Positions 8,063 through 17,127 of a stretch of 64,000 nt of DNA are shown here, one piece after another. Below the pieces are notes generated by a model. That model was not told the origin of the DNA. It saw only the letters and a list, made by a program, of their open reading frames with translations, and did no database searches. This DNA is from Kribbella sp. VKM Ac-2569 (lineage in GTDB: Bacteria; Actinomycetota; Actinomycetes; Propionibacteriales; Kribbellaceae): positions 186,001 through 250,000 of the forward strand of contig NZ_SGXJ01000002.1 of assembly GCF_004216905.1 (NCBI RefSeq), read 5' to 3'. How positions within the stretch are numbered: the first letter of the stretch is position 1; each line of letters starts with the position of its first letter. Both the position numbers and the translations under genes were made by a program.

Positions 8063-9451
8063 CTACTGGCCCGAAGTCGTCTTGTCCTTGCCGACAATGC
8101 CTTCGACCGCTTCGTCGTAGTTCTTGGCGGCCTTGTCCGGCGAGGACTGCCCGGTCATCACCGCCTCCATCGCGGTGATGATCTCGTTGGAGACCTTCGG
8201 GTACTCCGCGTACGCCGGCCGGTACACGGTCACCGACACCAGATCGGTGAAGAACTTCGTGCTCTTCGACGAGTTCTTGTACCCGGGGTCGTCGGCGACG
8301 TCTTTGCGGACCGCGATCTGGGCGCCGTCGGTCGCGTACTTGGTCGCGTTCTTCTGCGTCTGCAGGGTCTTGATCAGGTTCCAGGCCGCATCCGGGTTCT
8401 TGGACTTGGCCGGGATCGCCCAGGTCCAGCCGCCGGAGAGGCTGACCTTGCCCTTGCCGCCGCCGTCCTGGGTCGGCATCGCGGTCTGGCCCATCACCTC
8501 GCTCCACTGCGGCCACGGCTTCGCACCGGTCTTCTGCCAGTCCCCGTATTTCCACGAGCCGTCCAGCGCGATCGCCAGCTTGCCGCCGGGCAGCATTTCG
8601 GTGCTGACCTTGCTGCCCATATTCGGGTCGAGCGCCTGCTTCGGCGTCGGCGCAAGGCCTTCGCCGTAGATGGTCTTGATGAAGTTCAGCGAGTCCTTGA
8701 AGCCCTGGCTGCCGACGACCCACTTCTGCTGGTCGTTGTTGTACAGCGTGTCCTTGGTGCCGTAGAGCAGCATCTCGAAGCCCTGCATCGCGGACGCTTC
8801 ACCCATCGGCTTGCCCGAGTAGACGTTCAGCGGGATGACACCGGGCAGCTTCTGCTTGATCGTCCGGGCGGCGCTGAGCACGTCGTCCCAGGTCTTCGGC
8901 TGCCAGTCCTCCGGCAGGCCGGCCTTCGCGAACAGCTGACGGTTGTACCAGAGTGCGCGCGTGTCGGTGCCGTCCGGGACGCCGTACGTCTTACCGTCGA
9001 GCGCCTTCGCCGCGCCCTTGGCGGTGTCCTGGAACTGGCTCCACTGGTCCCACTTGTTGATGTAGTCGTCCAGCGGCTTCAGGTACCCCGCGGTGATGTC
9101 GGAGTTGATCAGGAAGGTGTCCTCGTAGACCACGTCCGGTGCGGTGTTCGGCGACCGCATCATCAGCTGCAGCTTGGTGTAGTAGTCGTTCTCCGAGGCA
9201 ACGATCGGCAGGATCTCGACCGTCGAGCCGGGGTTCGCCGCCTCGTACTCCGTCTTCACACCGGCGAGGAAGTTCTTCATCACCGTGCCCGGGCCCCACT
9301 GCTGGTACGCGATCTTGATGTGCGCCGGACCCGAGCTCTGCGAACTGCCGGCGTCCGGCTGCTTGGTCGTCGAGCCCTGGCTGCAGGCCGTGACCGCCAG
9401 CAGCAGCGCGCCGGCCACCGCGGCCAGTTTGAAACGTTTCCTAGACATCAT
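8063..9451 (-). CDS. Extracellular sugar-binding lipoprotein (CUT1)
   Basis: A 462-residue solute-binding protein of the family-1 (MalE-like) fold. The N-terminus is a lipoprotein signal with lipobox VTAC (Cys 23), so the mature protein is anchored outside the membrane. Body motifs include PDVVYEDTFLINS, TWDDVLSAARTIKQK and LSGGWTWAIPAKSKNPDAAW, typical of oligosaccharide binders. It is the first gene of the leftward operon with two permeases. A promoter with a LacI-type palindrome lies about 100 bases upstream, pointing to repression by an unlinked LacI-family protein. The ligand is not predictable. Confidence 0.92.
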   Translation of the reverse strand: MMSRKRFKLAAVAGALLLAVTACSQGSTTKQPDAGSSQSSGPAHIKIAYQQWGPGTVMKNFLAGVKTEYEAANPGSTVEILPIVASENDYYTKLQLMMRSPNTAPDVVYEDTFLINSDITAGYLKPLDDYINKWDQWSQFQDTAKGAAKALDGKTYGVPDGTDTRALWYNRQLFAKAGLPEDWQPKTWDDVLSAARTIKQKLPGVIPLNVYSGKPMGEASAMQGFEMLLYGTKDTLYNNDQQKWVVGSQGFKDSLNFIKTIYGEGLAPTPKQALDPNMGSKVSTEMLPGGKLAIALDGSWKYGDWQKTGAKPWPQWSEVMGQTAMPTQDGGGKGKVSLSGGWTWAIPAKSKNPDAAWNLIKTLQTQKNATKYATDGAQIAVRKDVADDPGYKNSSKSTKFFTDLVSVTVYRPAYAEYPKVSNEIITAMEAVMTGQSSPDKAAKNYDEAVEGIVGKDKTTSGQ

Positions 9452-9519
9452 TCAGGTCCACCTTCTGGCAATCGTTGTCATGCCGGTACCACGACCCAAA
9501 CCCTGCGGGCTTTCTCGCG

Positions 9520-9570
9520 ACCGTAGGAGGCCAGAACGGCCGAAGTCAATGCTTGACAGACAACGTTGTC
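9520..9570 (-). promoter_or_regulatory. Promoter and LacI-type operator of the sugar ABC operon
   Basis: On the minus strand TTGACT (9549-9544) and TACGGT (9525-9520) are separated by 18 bases, a good sigma-70-like promoter. Immediately upstream of the -35 is the perfect 12-bp palindrome GACAACGTTGTC (9559-9570), with the central CG typical of LacI-family sites. Confidence 0.6.
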
Positions 9571-9642
9571 GCCCCAGTCACGCGGTAACGCGGCGACCGG
9601 AACGTAACGATCCGGTCACCGCGTTGTCATACCCCTACTTTG

Positions 9643-10644
9643 TCAGGCGGCGACGGCGGACGCCTCATGACGAGCATGTACGGCGCGTCCCCGCGAGCGC
9701 AGTGCGCCGAGCCCGCAGAGCACCACTCCGGCGAGTAACCAGCACGTCAGTACGACGAGTGGCCGGGCAGCGCCGGCGCCGTCGAAGAAGCTCACCGAGC
9801 GCAACGCCGTACCGGCTGCTCCGGGCGGCAGGAGCTGACCCAGCGTGCCCCATCCGCTCGGCAGCATCTCGGGCGCGCTCGTCATCCCGGAGAGCGGGTT
9901 GCCGAGCAGCATCATCACGGCGCCGCCGAGTGCGAGTCCCGCCGTACCGAGCAGCCACTCGAGGCCGAGCAGCGTGAGACTGATGGCCGCGATCGACATC
10001 GCGATGACACCCGCGTTGCCGAGGTAGCTGCCCTCGAACGAGCCGAGCCAGTACTGCAGTACGGCGGCCAGCGCGAGCCCACCGGTGACCCCGAAAGTGA
10101 TCGCGCCGATCATCCGCTTCGCACCGGATCGCACCAACTGGGTGAGCGCGGCGGCGGCGATGATCCCGCCGAGCACGAGCGGCAATGCGGCGGCAGCGAG
10201 TCCGGCACCGCGCGGATCGTCCTTCGGCAGCGGCACGATGTCAGTCACCTTCGCCGGATTCTCCGGCGACATCCGGGCGGACAACTGCGTCAGGACCTGC
10301 GCGATGGCGGGACCGCCCGCGGACGCGGTCAGTACTTCGGGCTGCGCCGCGTCCAGCACAATCGCGCCGTACGCGTCCCGGTCCTCGATCCGCTGCACCG
10401 CCGCCTGCCGATCCGGTACGGCGGTGATCTCGAAGCCACCGGGCATCGCCTGCTCGAGCCCGGCCTTGATCTGCGCGACCGCCGGCGTCGGGCCGGACAC
10501 CGCGAGCGGGACGTTCCGCGGTTCGGAGCGCGCGGACGGCCACGCGAAGGCGATCAGGAACACCGTGAGGACCGCGGTCAGCAGCGTGATGACGGCGATC
10601 AGGGGCGGCCGGCGACGTTCGGCCGCGTGCGCCTCAGTGGTCAT
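9643..10644 (-). CDS. YhgE/Pip-like multi-pass membrane protein
   Basis: A 333-residue protein with one N-terminal hydrophobic segment (about residues 16-38), an extracytoplasmic domain of roughly 130 residues, and five or so C-terminal hydrophobic segments with Gly/Ala-rich sequence. This arrangement matches ABC-2/YhgE-type membrane proteins linked to efflux or to secretion. No ATPase is fused. It is divergent from a TetR regulator across a 109-base gap with two operator-like sites, so it is very likely that regulator's target. ATG 10644 follows GGGAG; the upstream extension to 10725 crosses the operators. Confidence 0.75.
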   Translation of the reverse strand: MTTEAHAAERRRPPLIAVITLLTAVLTVFLIAFAWPSARSEPRNVPLAVSGPTPAVAQIKAGLEQAMPGGFEITAVPDRQAAVQRIEDRDAYGAIVLDAAQPEVLTASAGGPAIAQVLTQLSARMSPENPAKVTDIVPLPKDDPRGAGLAAAALPLVLGGIIAAAALTQLVRSGAKRMIGAITFGVTGGLALAAVLQYWLGSFEGSYLGNAGVIAMSIAAISLTLLGLEWLLGTAGLALGGAVMMLLGNPLSGMTSAPEMLPSGWGTLGQLLPPGAAGTALRSVSFFDGAGAARPLVVLTCWLLAGVVLCGLGALRSRGRAVHARHEASAVAA

Positions 10645-10672
10645 GGCTGGTACTCCCTCGGGCATTAAAACC

Positions 10673-10684
10673 GAATGATCGTTC
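10673..10684. promoter_or_regulatory. TetR operator site 1
   Basis: GAATGATCGTTC is a near-palindrome with outer GAA/TTC arms, located in the leader of the leftward membrane-protein gene. It matches site 2 in pattern. Confidence 0.5.
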
Positions 10685-10718
10685 TTTATATGTCCGAGCC
10701 TGGCAACGGCCCGGCGAC

Positions 10719-10747
10719 TTGTCAAGAACGGACATTCGTTTTATGTT
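10719..10747 (+). promoter_or_regulatory. tetR promoter with operator site 2
   Basis: TTGTCA (10719-10724), a 17-base spacer and TATGTT (10742-10747) form the promoter. The second operator GAACGGACATTC (10726-10737) fills the spacer, so bound repressor would block RNA polymerase. The -10 lies six bases before the GTG at 10754, implying leaderless mRNA. Confidence 0.6.
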
Positions 10748-10753
10748 TCGAAC

Positions 10754-11350
10754 GTGCCCAAGGTCACCGAGGAACACCGCCTGGCCCGCCGTGCGCAGAT
10801 CGTCGCGGCGGCCCGTACCTGCGTGAGCGGGGAGGGCTTCCACAAGACGACGATGGCGGACGTGATCCGCGAGTCCGGACTGTCCGCGGGCGCCGTCTAC
10901 GGGTACTTCAAGAGCAAGGAAGAGATCGTCGCGGCGATCGCCGAGGACGCGCTCAGCACCGTGGACGAGGTCTTCCAGAAGATCCTCGCCACCGAAGCGC
11001 CACTGACACCCCTGATGGCTCTGGAGACAGCGCTCGATCACGTGGTCGAGGTGGCCGAACGACCCGGCGGCGACGTCACCCGGGTCGGTGTCCAGGCCTG
11101 GGCCGAGGCGTTGCACAACCCGGCGATCATGACCACCGCCTGCGGCAAGTACACCCAACTGCGGGACCGGTTCGAGGAAGTCGCCCGCCGCGCCCAGGCC
11201 GACGGCACGATCGACGCCGACGTCGATCCCCGGCACGTCGCCCAGGTCCTTTTCGGCCTGATCCCGGGCTTCATCCTGCAGCGGCTCATCATGGGTGACG
11301 TCACCCCCTCGACCTTCACTGCCGGCCTCCGCGCCCTCCTCCGCCCCTAG
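10754..11350 (+). CDS. TetR/AcrR-family transcriptional regulator
   Basis: A 198-residue regulator with an N-terminal helix-turn-helix (about residues 10-55; TMADVIRESGLSAGAVYGYFKSKEEI is the recognition region) and an all-helical ligand domain. It is likely a repressor released by a small hydrophobic ligand. It is divergent from the YhgE-like gene and upstream of an ABC efflux pair, with two GAA(T/C)G...TTC sites in the shared gap, so it probably controls itself and the membrane protein. It starts at GTG without a ribosome-binding site. Confidence 0.92.
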   Translation: MPKVTEEHRLARRAQIVAAARTCVSGEGFHKTTMADVIRESGLSAGAVYGYFKSKEEIVAAIAEDALSTVDEVFQKILATEAPLTPLMALETALDHVVEVAERPGGDVTRVGVQAWAEALHNPAIMTTACGKYTQLRDRFEEVARRAQADGTIDADVDPRHVAQVLFGLIPGFILQRLIMGDVTPSTFTAGLRALLRP

Positions 11351-11411
11351 GTGGGGTTTCGTCCACCATCAGGGGTGGCTCAGCACCATGGGTTGGTACG
11401 TCGCTGATCCG

Positions 11412-11424
11412 TAGCGTCAGCGGC
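11412..11424 (+). promoter_or_regulatory. -10 box placed for a leaderless ABC transcript
   Basis: TAGCGT (11412-11417) is seven bases before ATG 11425, and no Shine-Dalgarno sequence is seen, so the ATPase mRNA probably begins at its start codon. A -35 is not obvious. Confidence 0.45.
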
Positions 11425-12210
11425 ATGAAGAAACGGACGCAGGAAGCAGTCGACGGGACCGGGTACTCGGTCGTCCTGCAGGAGGTACGACGGGTCTACG
11501 GCCGTGGCGGGAACGCCGTCACCGCCCTCGACGGGATCTCGATGAAGTTCGCCCCCGGCACGTTCACCGCGGTGATGGGTCCGTCTGGATCGGGCAAGAG
11601 CACTTTCCTGCACTGTGCCGCGGGACTCGACCGGCCGACCTCCGGCAGTGTCTCCATCGACGGCCAGCCGCTCGCCGGACTCAGCGAGCGCAGGCTGACC
11701 GAGCTCCGGCGGGAGCGGATCGGCTTCGTGTTCCAGTCCTTCAACCTGCTGCCCGCACTGACCGTCTGGCAGAACGTCTGCCTGCCGCAGGAGCTCGACG
11801 GGCGCCGCGTGAACAAGGCCGCCGTACGCCAGGTGCTGGAGCGCGTCGGTCTCGCCGACCGGTCCAAGAACCGCCCGGGCGAGCTGTCCGGCGGCCAGCA
11901 GCAGCGGGTCGCGATCGCCCGCGCGCTCGTCGCCCGGCCGGCCGTGATCTTCGCCGACGAGCCGACCGGCGCCCTCGACACCCAGACCGCTGCCGACGTC
12001 CTCGAACTCCTGCGCGAGCCGGTGCGCACCCAGGGCCAGACGGTCGTCATGGTCACCCACGACCCGGTCGCCGCGTCGTACGCCGACCAGGTGGTCTTCC
12101 TCGCCGACGGCGCACTCGCCGGCAGCCTGACCGCCCCGACCGCCGAATCTGTCGCCGACCGGATGACCCACCTCGGCGCACGCTCGACCCTGCAGGCGGT
12201 GGCGGGATGA
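11425..12210 (+). CDS. ABC transporter ATPase, MacB/LolD type
   Basis: A 261-residue nucleotide-binding subunit. Walker A is GPSGSGKST (about residues 53-61), the signature is LSGGQQQRVAIARAL, Walker B is VIFADEPTGALD and the H-loop is MVTHD. It has the size and sequence of ATPases that pair with FtsX-type permeases in antimicrobial-peptide, antibiotic or lipoprotein efflux. The stop overlaps the permease start by four bases (ATGA), so the two are translationally coupled. A role in resistance is plausible but not shown. Confidence 0.93.
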   Translation: MKKRTQEAVDGTGYSVVLQEVRRVYGRGGNAVTALDGISMKFAPGTFTAVMGPSGSGKSTFLHCAAGLDRPTSGSVSIDGQPLAGLSERRLTELRRERIGFVFQSFNLLPALTVWQNVCLPQELDGRRVNKAAVRQVLERVGLADRSKNRPGELSGGQQQRVAIARALVARPAVIFADEPTGALDTQTAADVLELLREPVRTQGQTVVMVTHDPVAASYADQVVFLADGALAGSLTAPTAESVADRMTHLGARSTLQAVAG

Positions 12211-14672
12211 TGCGCCTCGCCGTCCGCACCTTGCGCCATCGCAAGAGCGGATTCATCGCCACGTTCATCGCGGTCGTCTTCGGTACGGCGATCGTGATGG
12301 CCTGTGGCGGCCTGATGGAGACCGGCATCCGCTCCAACGTGGAGCCGCAACGTCTCGCGGGCGCGTCGCTCGTTGTCACCGGCAATCAGTCCCACCACCG
12401 CCCCGGCGTTGAAGATGCCACTCCCCTGACGGAACGCGTCGGCGTACCTGTCGACCTGCTCGCCAAGATCCGTTCTGTACAAGGCGTTTCGTCTGCTGTG
12501 GGCGACTACACCTTCACTGCCGTCGGATCTTCGATTGCTGAGGGCCACAACTGGTCAGGCGCTTCCCTCGCTCCCTATCACCTGAGTGCTGGACGCGCGC
12601 CGCGGTCCGGCGAGGTCGTCGTTTCATCCGGGAAGCCGGGCGAGCAGCTGACCCTCCTGATCAACGGCGAGCCGAAGACCTTCACCATCAGCGGCATCGC
12701 CCCACAAGCGGCCAGCCACGCCTTCTTCTCCGACCACGACGCCGCGCAACTCGTCCGCAACCCGGCCCGTTTCGCCGATGTCGGCGTACTGGTTGCTCCT
12801 GGCACCGATATCTCCGCGGTCAAGGAACGACTGGAGGAGGTCGACGGGAACCTGGCCGTCCGTGCGGGTGTCGACCGCGGCCTGGCGGAACACCCCGACG
12901 CCGAATCACACCGTACGGCGTTGATCGCGATCGCCGGCTCGTTCGGCGGGATCGCGACGATGACGATGATGTTCGTGGTCGCGTCCACGCTGGCGCTCGC
13001 GGCGCAGCACCGGGAGCGGGAGTTCGCGCTGCTTCGCGGGATCGGTACGACGCCCGGCCAGGTACGGCGGATGATCCTCGGCGAGGCGCTCATGGTCGCG
13101 CTGCCGGCCGTCGTGCTCGGATGCCTTCCCGGGATCTTCCTCGGCCAGTTCCTCTTCGATCAGCTCAGTGCGCACGGCGTCGCGTCGCCGGTGATCGAGT
13201 TCTCGCAGGGGTGGATCCCGTTCGGGGCGGGCGCCGGTGCGGCGGTCCTCGCGGCGATCGGCGCGGGGCTGATCGCGGCGCGGAAGTCGGCGAAGATCAA
13301 GCCGGTCGAGGCTCTCGTCGAGGCGTCGTTGCAGCGGAAGTGGTTCAGCTGGATCCGGTTGCTGTTCGGCGTCCTGTTCCTCGGTGGCGGAATGGCGTTG
13401 CTGATCGTCACCGCGACGGTGATGTCCGGGCCGCTCGCCGCCTCGACGGCGGGTCCGTCCATCCTCTGCTGGGCGATCGGCGTCGCGGTGCTCGGGCCGT
13501 TCTGGACCAAGGCGGTGCTGGGGATCTGGCGCTGGCCGGTCCAAGCTCTGACCCGAGTGAACGGCCGGCTCGCGATCCGCAACCTGTCGGCGCGTTCGGT
13601 GGCACTGTCGGCCGCGGCGATGCCGGTGATGCTTGCCGTCGGCATCTCGACCGCCAACTTGTACATGCAGACCACGCAGGTGCACGCATCCTCGGAGGCG
13701 TTCACGCGCGATCTGCGTGCGGACGCCGTACTGGTGTCGGATGCTGGTCTCTCGTCGACCGTGCTCTCGGAGGTTCGGGCCGTGCCGGGCGTGACGAGTG
13801 CTTCGGCGTTCGTACGCAGCATGGCTGCGGTCGATGATCCTCGTAATGCTCCGTTCGACGAGGAGGGTGCGCCGGTGATGGGCGTGGATGCGCAGGACGC
13901 GAACGGTACGGCGCCGGTTCGGTTGACGAGCGGATCGCTGGCCGGCTTGACCGGGTCGACCGCGGCGGTGCCGGAGTACATGGCGAACAAGACCGGCCGT
14001 GGCGTGGGCTCCGAGATCACGATGACGTTGGGCGACGGGACCACGGTGAAGTTGCGGGTGGTCGCGACATTTGCGGCCGAGCGCGGGTACGAGACGATCA
14101 TCCTGCCCGCGTCGCTGGTCGCGGCGCACACGACGGACGGGTTGACGAAACAGATCCTGGTACGGGCCGATGCAGGTGCCGACGTACGACCGGGTCTGAC
14201 CAAGCTCGCTGCCGCCCATCCGGGTGTCAAGGTCGCCGATCGCAGCACGCTGGTCGCCTCGAACGTCGAGGACCTGCAGACACAGGCGTGGATCAACTAC
14301 ATGCTCGTCGGCATGCTGATCGCCTACACCGCGGTCTCGGTCGTCAACACGCTCGTGTCCACCACCCTGCGCCGCCGCCGCGAGTTCGCTCTCCAACGGC
14401 TGACCGGCTCGACCCGCTTCCAGGTGCTCCGCATGCTGACCACCGAAAGCACCCTGGTCACCCTCACCGGCGTCACCTTGGGCACGGGAGTCGCCCTGGC
14501 CTGCCTCCTCCCGTTCTCCGCCAAGGTCTCCAACGACGCCCTCCCCACCGGCCCGATCTGGATCTACCTCGTAGTAGTAGGCGCAGCCGCACTCCTGACC
14601 TTCGCCTCAACCCTCATCCCAGCAACCACAACCCTCCGCCACTCCCCCACCCAACCCAGCTACACCGACTAG
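12207..14672 (+). CDS. FtsX-like ABC transporter permease (fused double unit)
   Basis: An 821-residue protein with a transmembrane helix at the N-terminus, an extracytoplasmic domain (about residues 45-230), three helices carrying the FtsX signature around HREREFALLRGIGTTPGQVRRM, then a second cycle of the same layout ending with RRRREFALQRLTGSTRFQVLRM and three helices. Such two-unit permeases form the whole membrane part with two copies of the ATPase. Mechanotransmission permeases of this class move peptides or drugs from the outer membrane face. It is coupled to the preceding ATPase gene. Confidence 0.92.
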   Translation: MMRLAVRTLRHRKSGFIATFIAVVFGTAIVMACGGLMETGIRSNVEPQRLAGASLVVTGNQSHHRPGVEDATPLTERVGVPVDLLAKIRSVQGVSSAVGDYTFTAVGSSIAEGHNWSGASLAPYHLSAGRAPRSGEVVVSSGKPGEQLTLLINGEPKTFTISGIAPQAASHAFFSDHDAAQLVRNPARFADVGVLVAPGTDISAVKERLEEVDGNLAVRAGVDRGLAEHPDAESHRTALIAIAGSFGGIATMTMMFVVASTLALAAQHREREFALLRGIGTTPGQVRRMILGEALMVALPAVVLGCLPGIFLGQFLFDQLSAHGVASPVIEFSQGWIPFGAGAGAAVLAAIGAGLIAARKSAKIKPVEALVEASLQRKWFSWIRLLFGVLFLGGGMALLIVTATVMSGPLAASTAGPSILCWAIGVAVLGPFWTKAVLGIWRWPVQALTRVNGRLAIRNLSARSVALSAAAMPVMLAVGISTANLYMQTTQVHASSEAFTRDLRADAVLVSDAGLSSTVLSEVRAVPGVTSASAFVRSMAAVDDPRNAPFDEEGAPVMGVDAQDANGTAPVRLTSGSLAGLTGSTAAVPEYMANKTGRGVGSEITMTLGDGTTVKLRVVATFAAERGYETIILPASLVAAHTTDGLTKQILVRADAGADVRPGLTKLAAAHPGVKVADRSTLVASNVEDLQTQAWINYMLVGMLIAYTAVSVVNTLVSTTLRRRREFALQRLTGSTRFQVLRMLTTESTLVTLTGVTLGTGVALACLLPFSAKVSNDALPTGPIWIYLVVVGAAALLTFASTLIPATTTLRHSPTQPSYTD

Positions 14673-14693
14673 CTCTTGTGATGGGATGGGTGA

Positions 14694-15617
14694 ATGAGGT
14701 GGTTGGCCGAGGGTTCTTCGGAGGCAGTTGCCGATGCACTGCGAGTGGTTGCTCCGAAGCTGAGCGGGCACGAGGTTGTCGTTCGGGAGACGCTGGGCGA
14801 GGAGGATCCACAGTGGTGGGCCGCCAGCGCGATGGTCGGGGACCAGTACGTCGCGAAGTTCGCGTGGTCGCAGCCCGCAGCACTCCGGGTTGCGCACGAG
14901 ATCGACGTACTGGCAGCACTGGCGAACGAACCTGGTGTTCCGTTCCTCCCGGAGGTCATTGCCAGCAGCACCGATCCGGTGCTGCTGGTGACCAGGCGCG
15001 TTCCCGGTACGGCGTTGTTCGACATCGCTGACTCGATCGACCGTGATCATGCCGGCCGGCAGCTCGCGATCTTTCTGGCCGGCCTGCACCAAGCCTTCGA
15101 GCGGGTCGAGCACCTCGTCGGCGGCCTTCAGCCCGTACTGCTACCACCCGCGACCACTCAGACGATCCGTGCCGGCATCGGGCCGTGGATCCGGCCGGAT
15201 CAGGTCGATTCGGTGACGCGCTGGTGCGATTGGGCCGACAACGTCCTCGCGTCGCCGGGATCGACCGTCCTGGCGCACGGCGACTTCCATGGTGGGAACC
15301 AGGTCTGGCAGGGCGATGAGCTCCGCGTGGTGATCGACTTCGAAACGGTCGGGACGGCCGAGCCGGAGTACGACCTCCGCACCTTCCCGGGGACCGGGCC
15401 CGGCGTCGAACTCTTGCAGGCGACCTTGCACCACTACCAACAGATCACCGGCCACGACCTGTCTCCTGAACGCGCCATGGCCTGGCATCTGCGCACCGCG
15501 CTCGGCGACGCTCTGTGGCGGAGCGAAGCCGGCGTACCGCTCCCGGATCACCGAACGCCAATTGCCTGGGTCGACGACCTAGCCGCCCGCTTCAGCGCTC
15601 TCCGCATCGACATGTGA
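14694..15617 (+). CDS. Aminoglycoside phosphotransferase-fold kinase
   Basis: A 307-residue APH/choline-kinase-fold protein. The catalytic loop HGDFHGGNQ (about residues 197-205) contains the general-base Asp and metal-binding Asn, and the DFE-type metal site is VIDFETVGTAEPEYDL. The nucleotide lobe has the lysine in YVAKFAW. These proteins phosphorylate small hydroxylated compounds, including sugars, antibiotics and choline; nothing in the context fixes the substrate. ATG 14694 follows the FtsX gene by 21 bases and has a TGGGAT box six bases upstream, so it may have its own leaderless promoter. Confidence 0.85.
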   Translation: MRWLAEGSSEAVADALRVVAPKLSGHEVVVRETLGEEDPQWWAASAMVGDQYVAKFAWSQPAALRVAHEIDVLAALANEPGVPFLPEVIASSTDPVLLVTRRVPGTALFDIADSIDRDHAGRQLAIFLAGLHQAFERVEHLVGGLQPVLLPPATTQTIRAGIGPWIRPDQVDSVTRWCDWADNVLASPGSTVLAHGDFHGGNQVWQGDELRVVIDFETVGTAEPEYDLRTFPGTGPGVELLQATLHHYQQITGHDLSPERAMAWHLRTALGDALWRSEAGVPLPDHRTPIAWVDDLAARFSALRIDM

Positions 15618-15631
15618 GGAGCCAGAGTGCG

Positions 15632-16258
15632 CTAGCGGGCAGGGGTTGGTTCGGCGACTGGCTGGAGGGCGATTGTGGTGGCCTGGACGATGCCCGCGTT
15701 GTCGCGGATCCAGCCCGACAGCACGACCTGGAGGTCTTCGAGGTCGCGCTCCTCCAGAATCACCCCGGGCACAGGGACGCTCGCGCCCAGCTCGGCCAGC
15801 ACCGGACGAATGTGCTGATCGGCCAGCAGCTTGTGACTCGGCGCCGCCGACACCGTCACCGGAACGACCACGGAGCCCGCCAAGGCGGAAGGCCGCAGTA
15901 CGTCGAGGAAGCTCTTCAGCAGCCCGGTGTAGCTGCCTTTGTAGACCGGCGTCGCGACGACGATCACCGACGCCGACGACACCAGATCGACCGCGCTCTC
16001 CAGCGCCGCCTGCGCCTCGGCACCGGCTTGCTCGCCCTGGAAGATGGCCGGGGCGATCGTCACCAGATCGATCAGCTCGTCGATCCGGTACGGCGTACCG
16101 AGCTCGGAAGCGAGCAGCTCCGCGACGGACGCCGCGGCGGCCGCTGTCCGCGACCCGGCCCGCGGATTGCCCACCAGCGTGACCACCGACTGCGGCCAGA
16201 CCGGCGGCTCTTGCGCACCTTGGGGCACGACCTGCGACTCGAACGCGACTGACGGCAT
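15632..16258 (-). CDS. NAD(P)H-dependent FMN reductase
   Basis: A 208-residue flavodoxin-fold protein with the FMN-phosphate loop LVGNPRAGSRT (about residues 29-39) and the ATPVYKGSYTGLLKSFLD segment typical of SsuE/MsuE-like reductases. It would supply reduced FMN to a two-component monooxygenase; none is adjacent. ATG 16258 has AGGAG nine bases upstream, which fits better than the ATG at 16267 that abuts the box. It lies 61 bases after the DedA gene on the same strand and is convergent with the phosphotransferase (14-base gap). Confidence 0.88.
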   Translation of the reverse strand: MPSVAFESQVVPQGAQEPPVWPQSVVTLVGNPRAGSRTAAAAASVAELLASELGTPYRIDELIDLVTIAPAIFQGEQAGAEAQAALESAVDLVSSASVIVVATPVYKGSYTGLLKSFLDVLRPSALAGSVVVPVTVSAAPSHKLLADQHIRPVLAELGASVPVPGVILEERDLEDLQVVLSGWIRDNAGIVQATTIALQPVAEPTPAR

Positions 16259-16319
16259 CTGACCCATCTCCTGAAAACCTCGACGGCAACTCCCTCGAGC
16301 GTAGTGAAAGTCGAGCCGC

Positions 16320-16982
16320 TTACTGGACTTTCTCAGCATCCGAACGCCGGGCCCGGAGCTTCGCCACGACGAACCACGCGGCCGCGCCCACCACAGCGGC
16401 GATCACGACCTTCTGGAACACCCCCACTGACGACTCCACCAGATGCCACCGCTCGCCGAGCTGGTAGCCGGCCAGGATCAGCAACGAGTTCCACACCAGG
16501 CTCCCGACGGCCGTCAGCGCGAGGAACAACACGACCGGCATCCGCTCGACCCCGGCCGGCACCGAGATCAGGCTGCGTACCACCGGAACCAGCCGCCCGA
16601 TCAGCACCGCCTTCGCGCCGTGCCGGGCGAACCAGTCCTCGGCCTTGTCGACGTCCCGCAGCTTCACCAGCGGCAGCTTCCCGGCGAGCGCCCGCGTCCG
16701 GTCCCGCCCGAGCGCCGCGCCCACGCCGTACAGCGCGAGCGCGCCCACGACCGACCCGAGCGTGGTGAACAGAATCGCGGCGACCAGGCCGAGATCACCC
16801 CGCGCCGCCGCGAACCCGGCCAGCGGCAGGATCACCTCACTCGGCAACGGCGGAAACAGGTTTTCCAACGCCACCGCAAGCCCCGCCCCCGCCGGCCCCA
16901 ATCGCTCCATGAGGTCGATCGCCCACCCGGCCACCCCGCCAGTCGGCTCCTGCACCGCACCCGTCAGCACCTGATTCGTCAT
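16320..16982 (-). CDS. DedA/SNARE-associated (VTT domain) membrane protein
   Basis: A 220-residue protein with four to five hydrophobic segments and the DedA hallmarks ENLFPPLPSEVILPLAGF and a later GRLVPVVRSLISVPAGVERM. DedA/VTT proteins act in membrane lipid homeostasis, including undecaprenyl phosphate or phospholipid translocation. ATG 16982 is the start nearest to the conserved region; the ribosome-binding site is weak. It precedes the FMN reductase by 61 bases in the same direction. Confidence 0.9.
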   Translation of the reverse strand: MTNQVLTGAVQEPTGGVAGWAIDLMERLGPAGAGLAVALENLFPPLPSEVILPLAGFAAARGDLGLVAAILFTTLGSVVGALALYGVGAALGRDRTRALAGKLPLVKLRDVDKAEDWFARHGAKAVLIGRLVPVVRSLISVPAGVERMPVVLFLALTAVGSLVWNSLLILAGYQLGERWHLVESSVGVFQKVVIAAVVGAAAWFVVAKLRARRSDAEKVQ

Positions 16983-17050
16983 ACCCACGAAGCTATTTCC
17001 GCGGACAAGTCCGCACACTCCAGCCACCCACCGACCCGACCTCCGGCAAA

Positions 17051-17101
17051 CCACCGCCGCACCCTGGGGCTAACCCCCGGACGGGCATGGCGCGGCGGTG
17101 G
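17051..17101. other. Hairpin in the dedA / nagB-like divergent gap
   Basis: CCACCGCCGC (17051-17060) is complementary to GCGGCGGTGG (17092-17101), with an inner GGGG/CCCC pairing. It lies between divergent genes, so termination is unlikely; it may be leader RNA structure of the deaminase-like gene or an operator region. Confidence 0.4.
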
Positions 17102-17127
17102 TCCGGCGGGTGTGCGAGCCTTTCTCC

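Noticed and set aside
9431..9440. Palindrome GAAACGTTTC at the start of the sugar-binding lipoprotein
   Set aside because: It encodes Lys-Arg-Phe of the signal peptide n-region inside the coding sequence; a better operator lies upstream at 9559.
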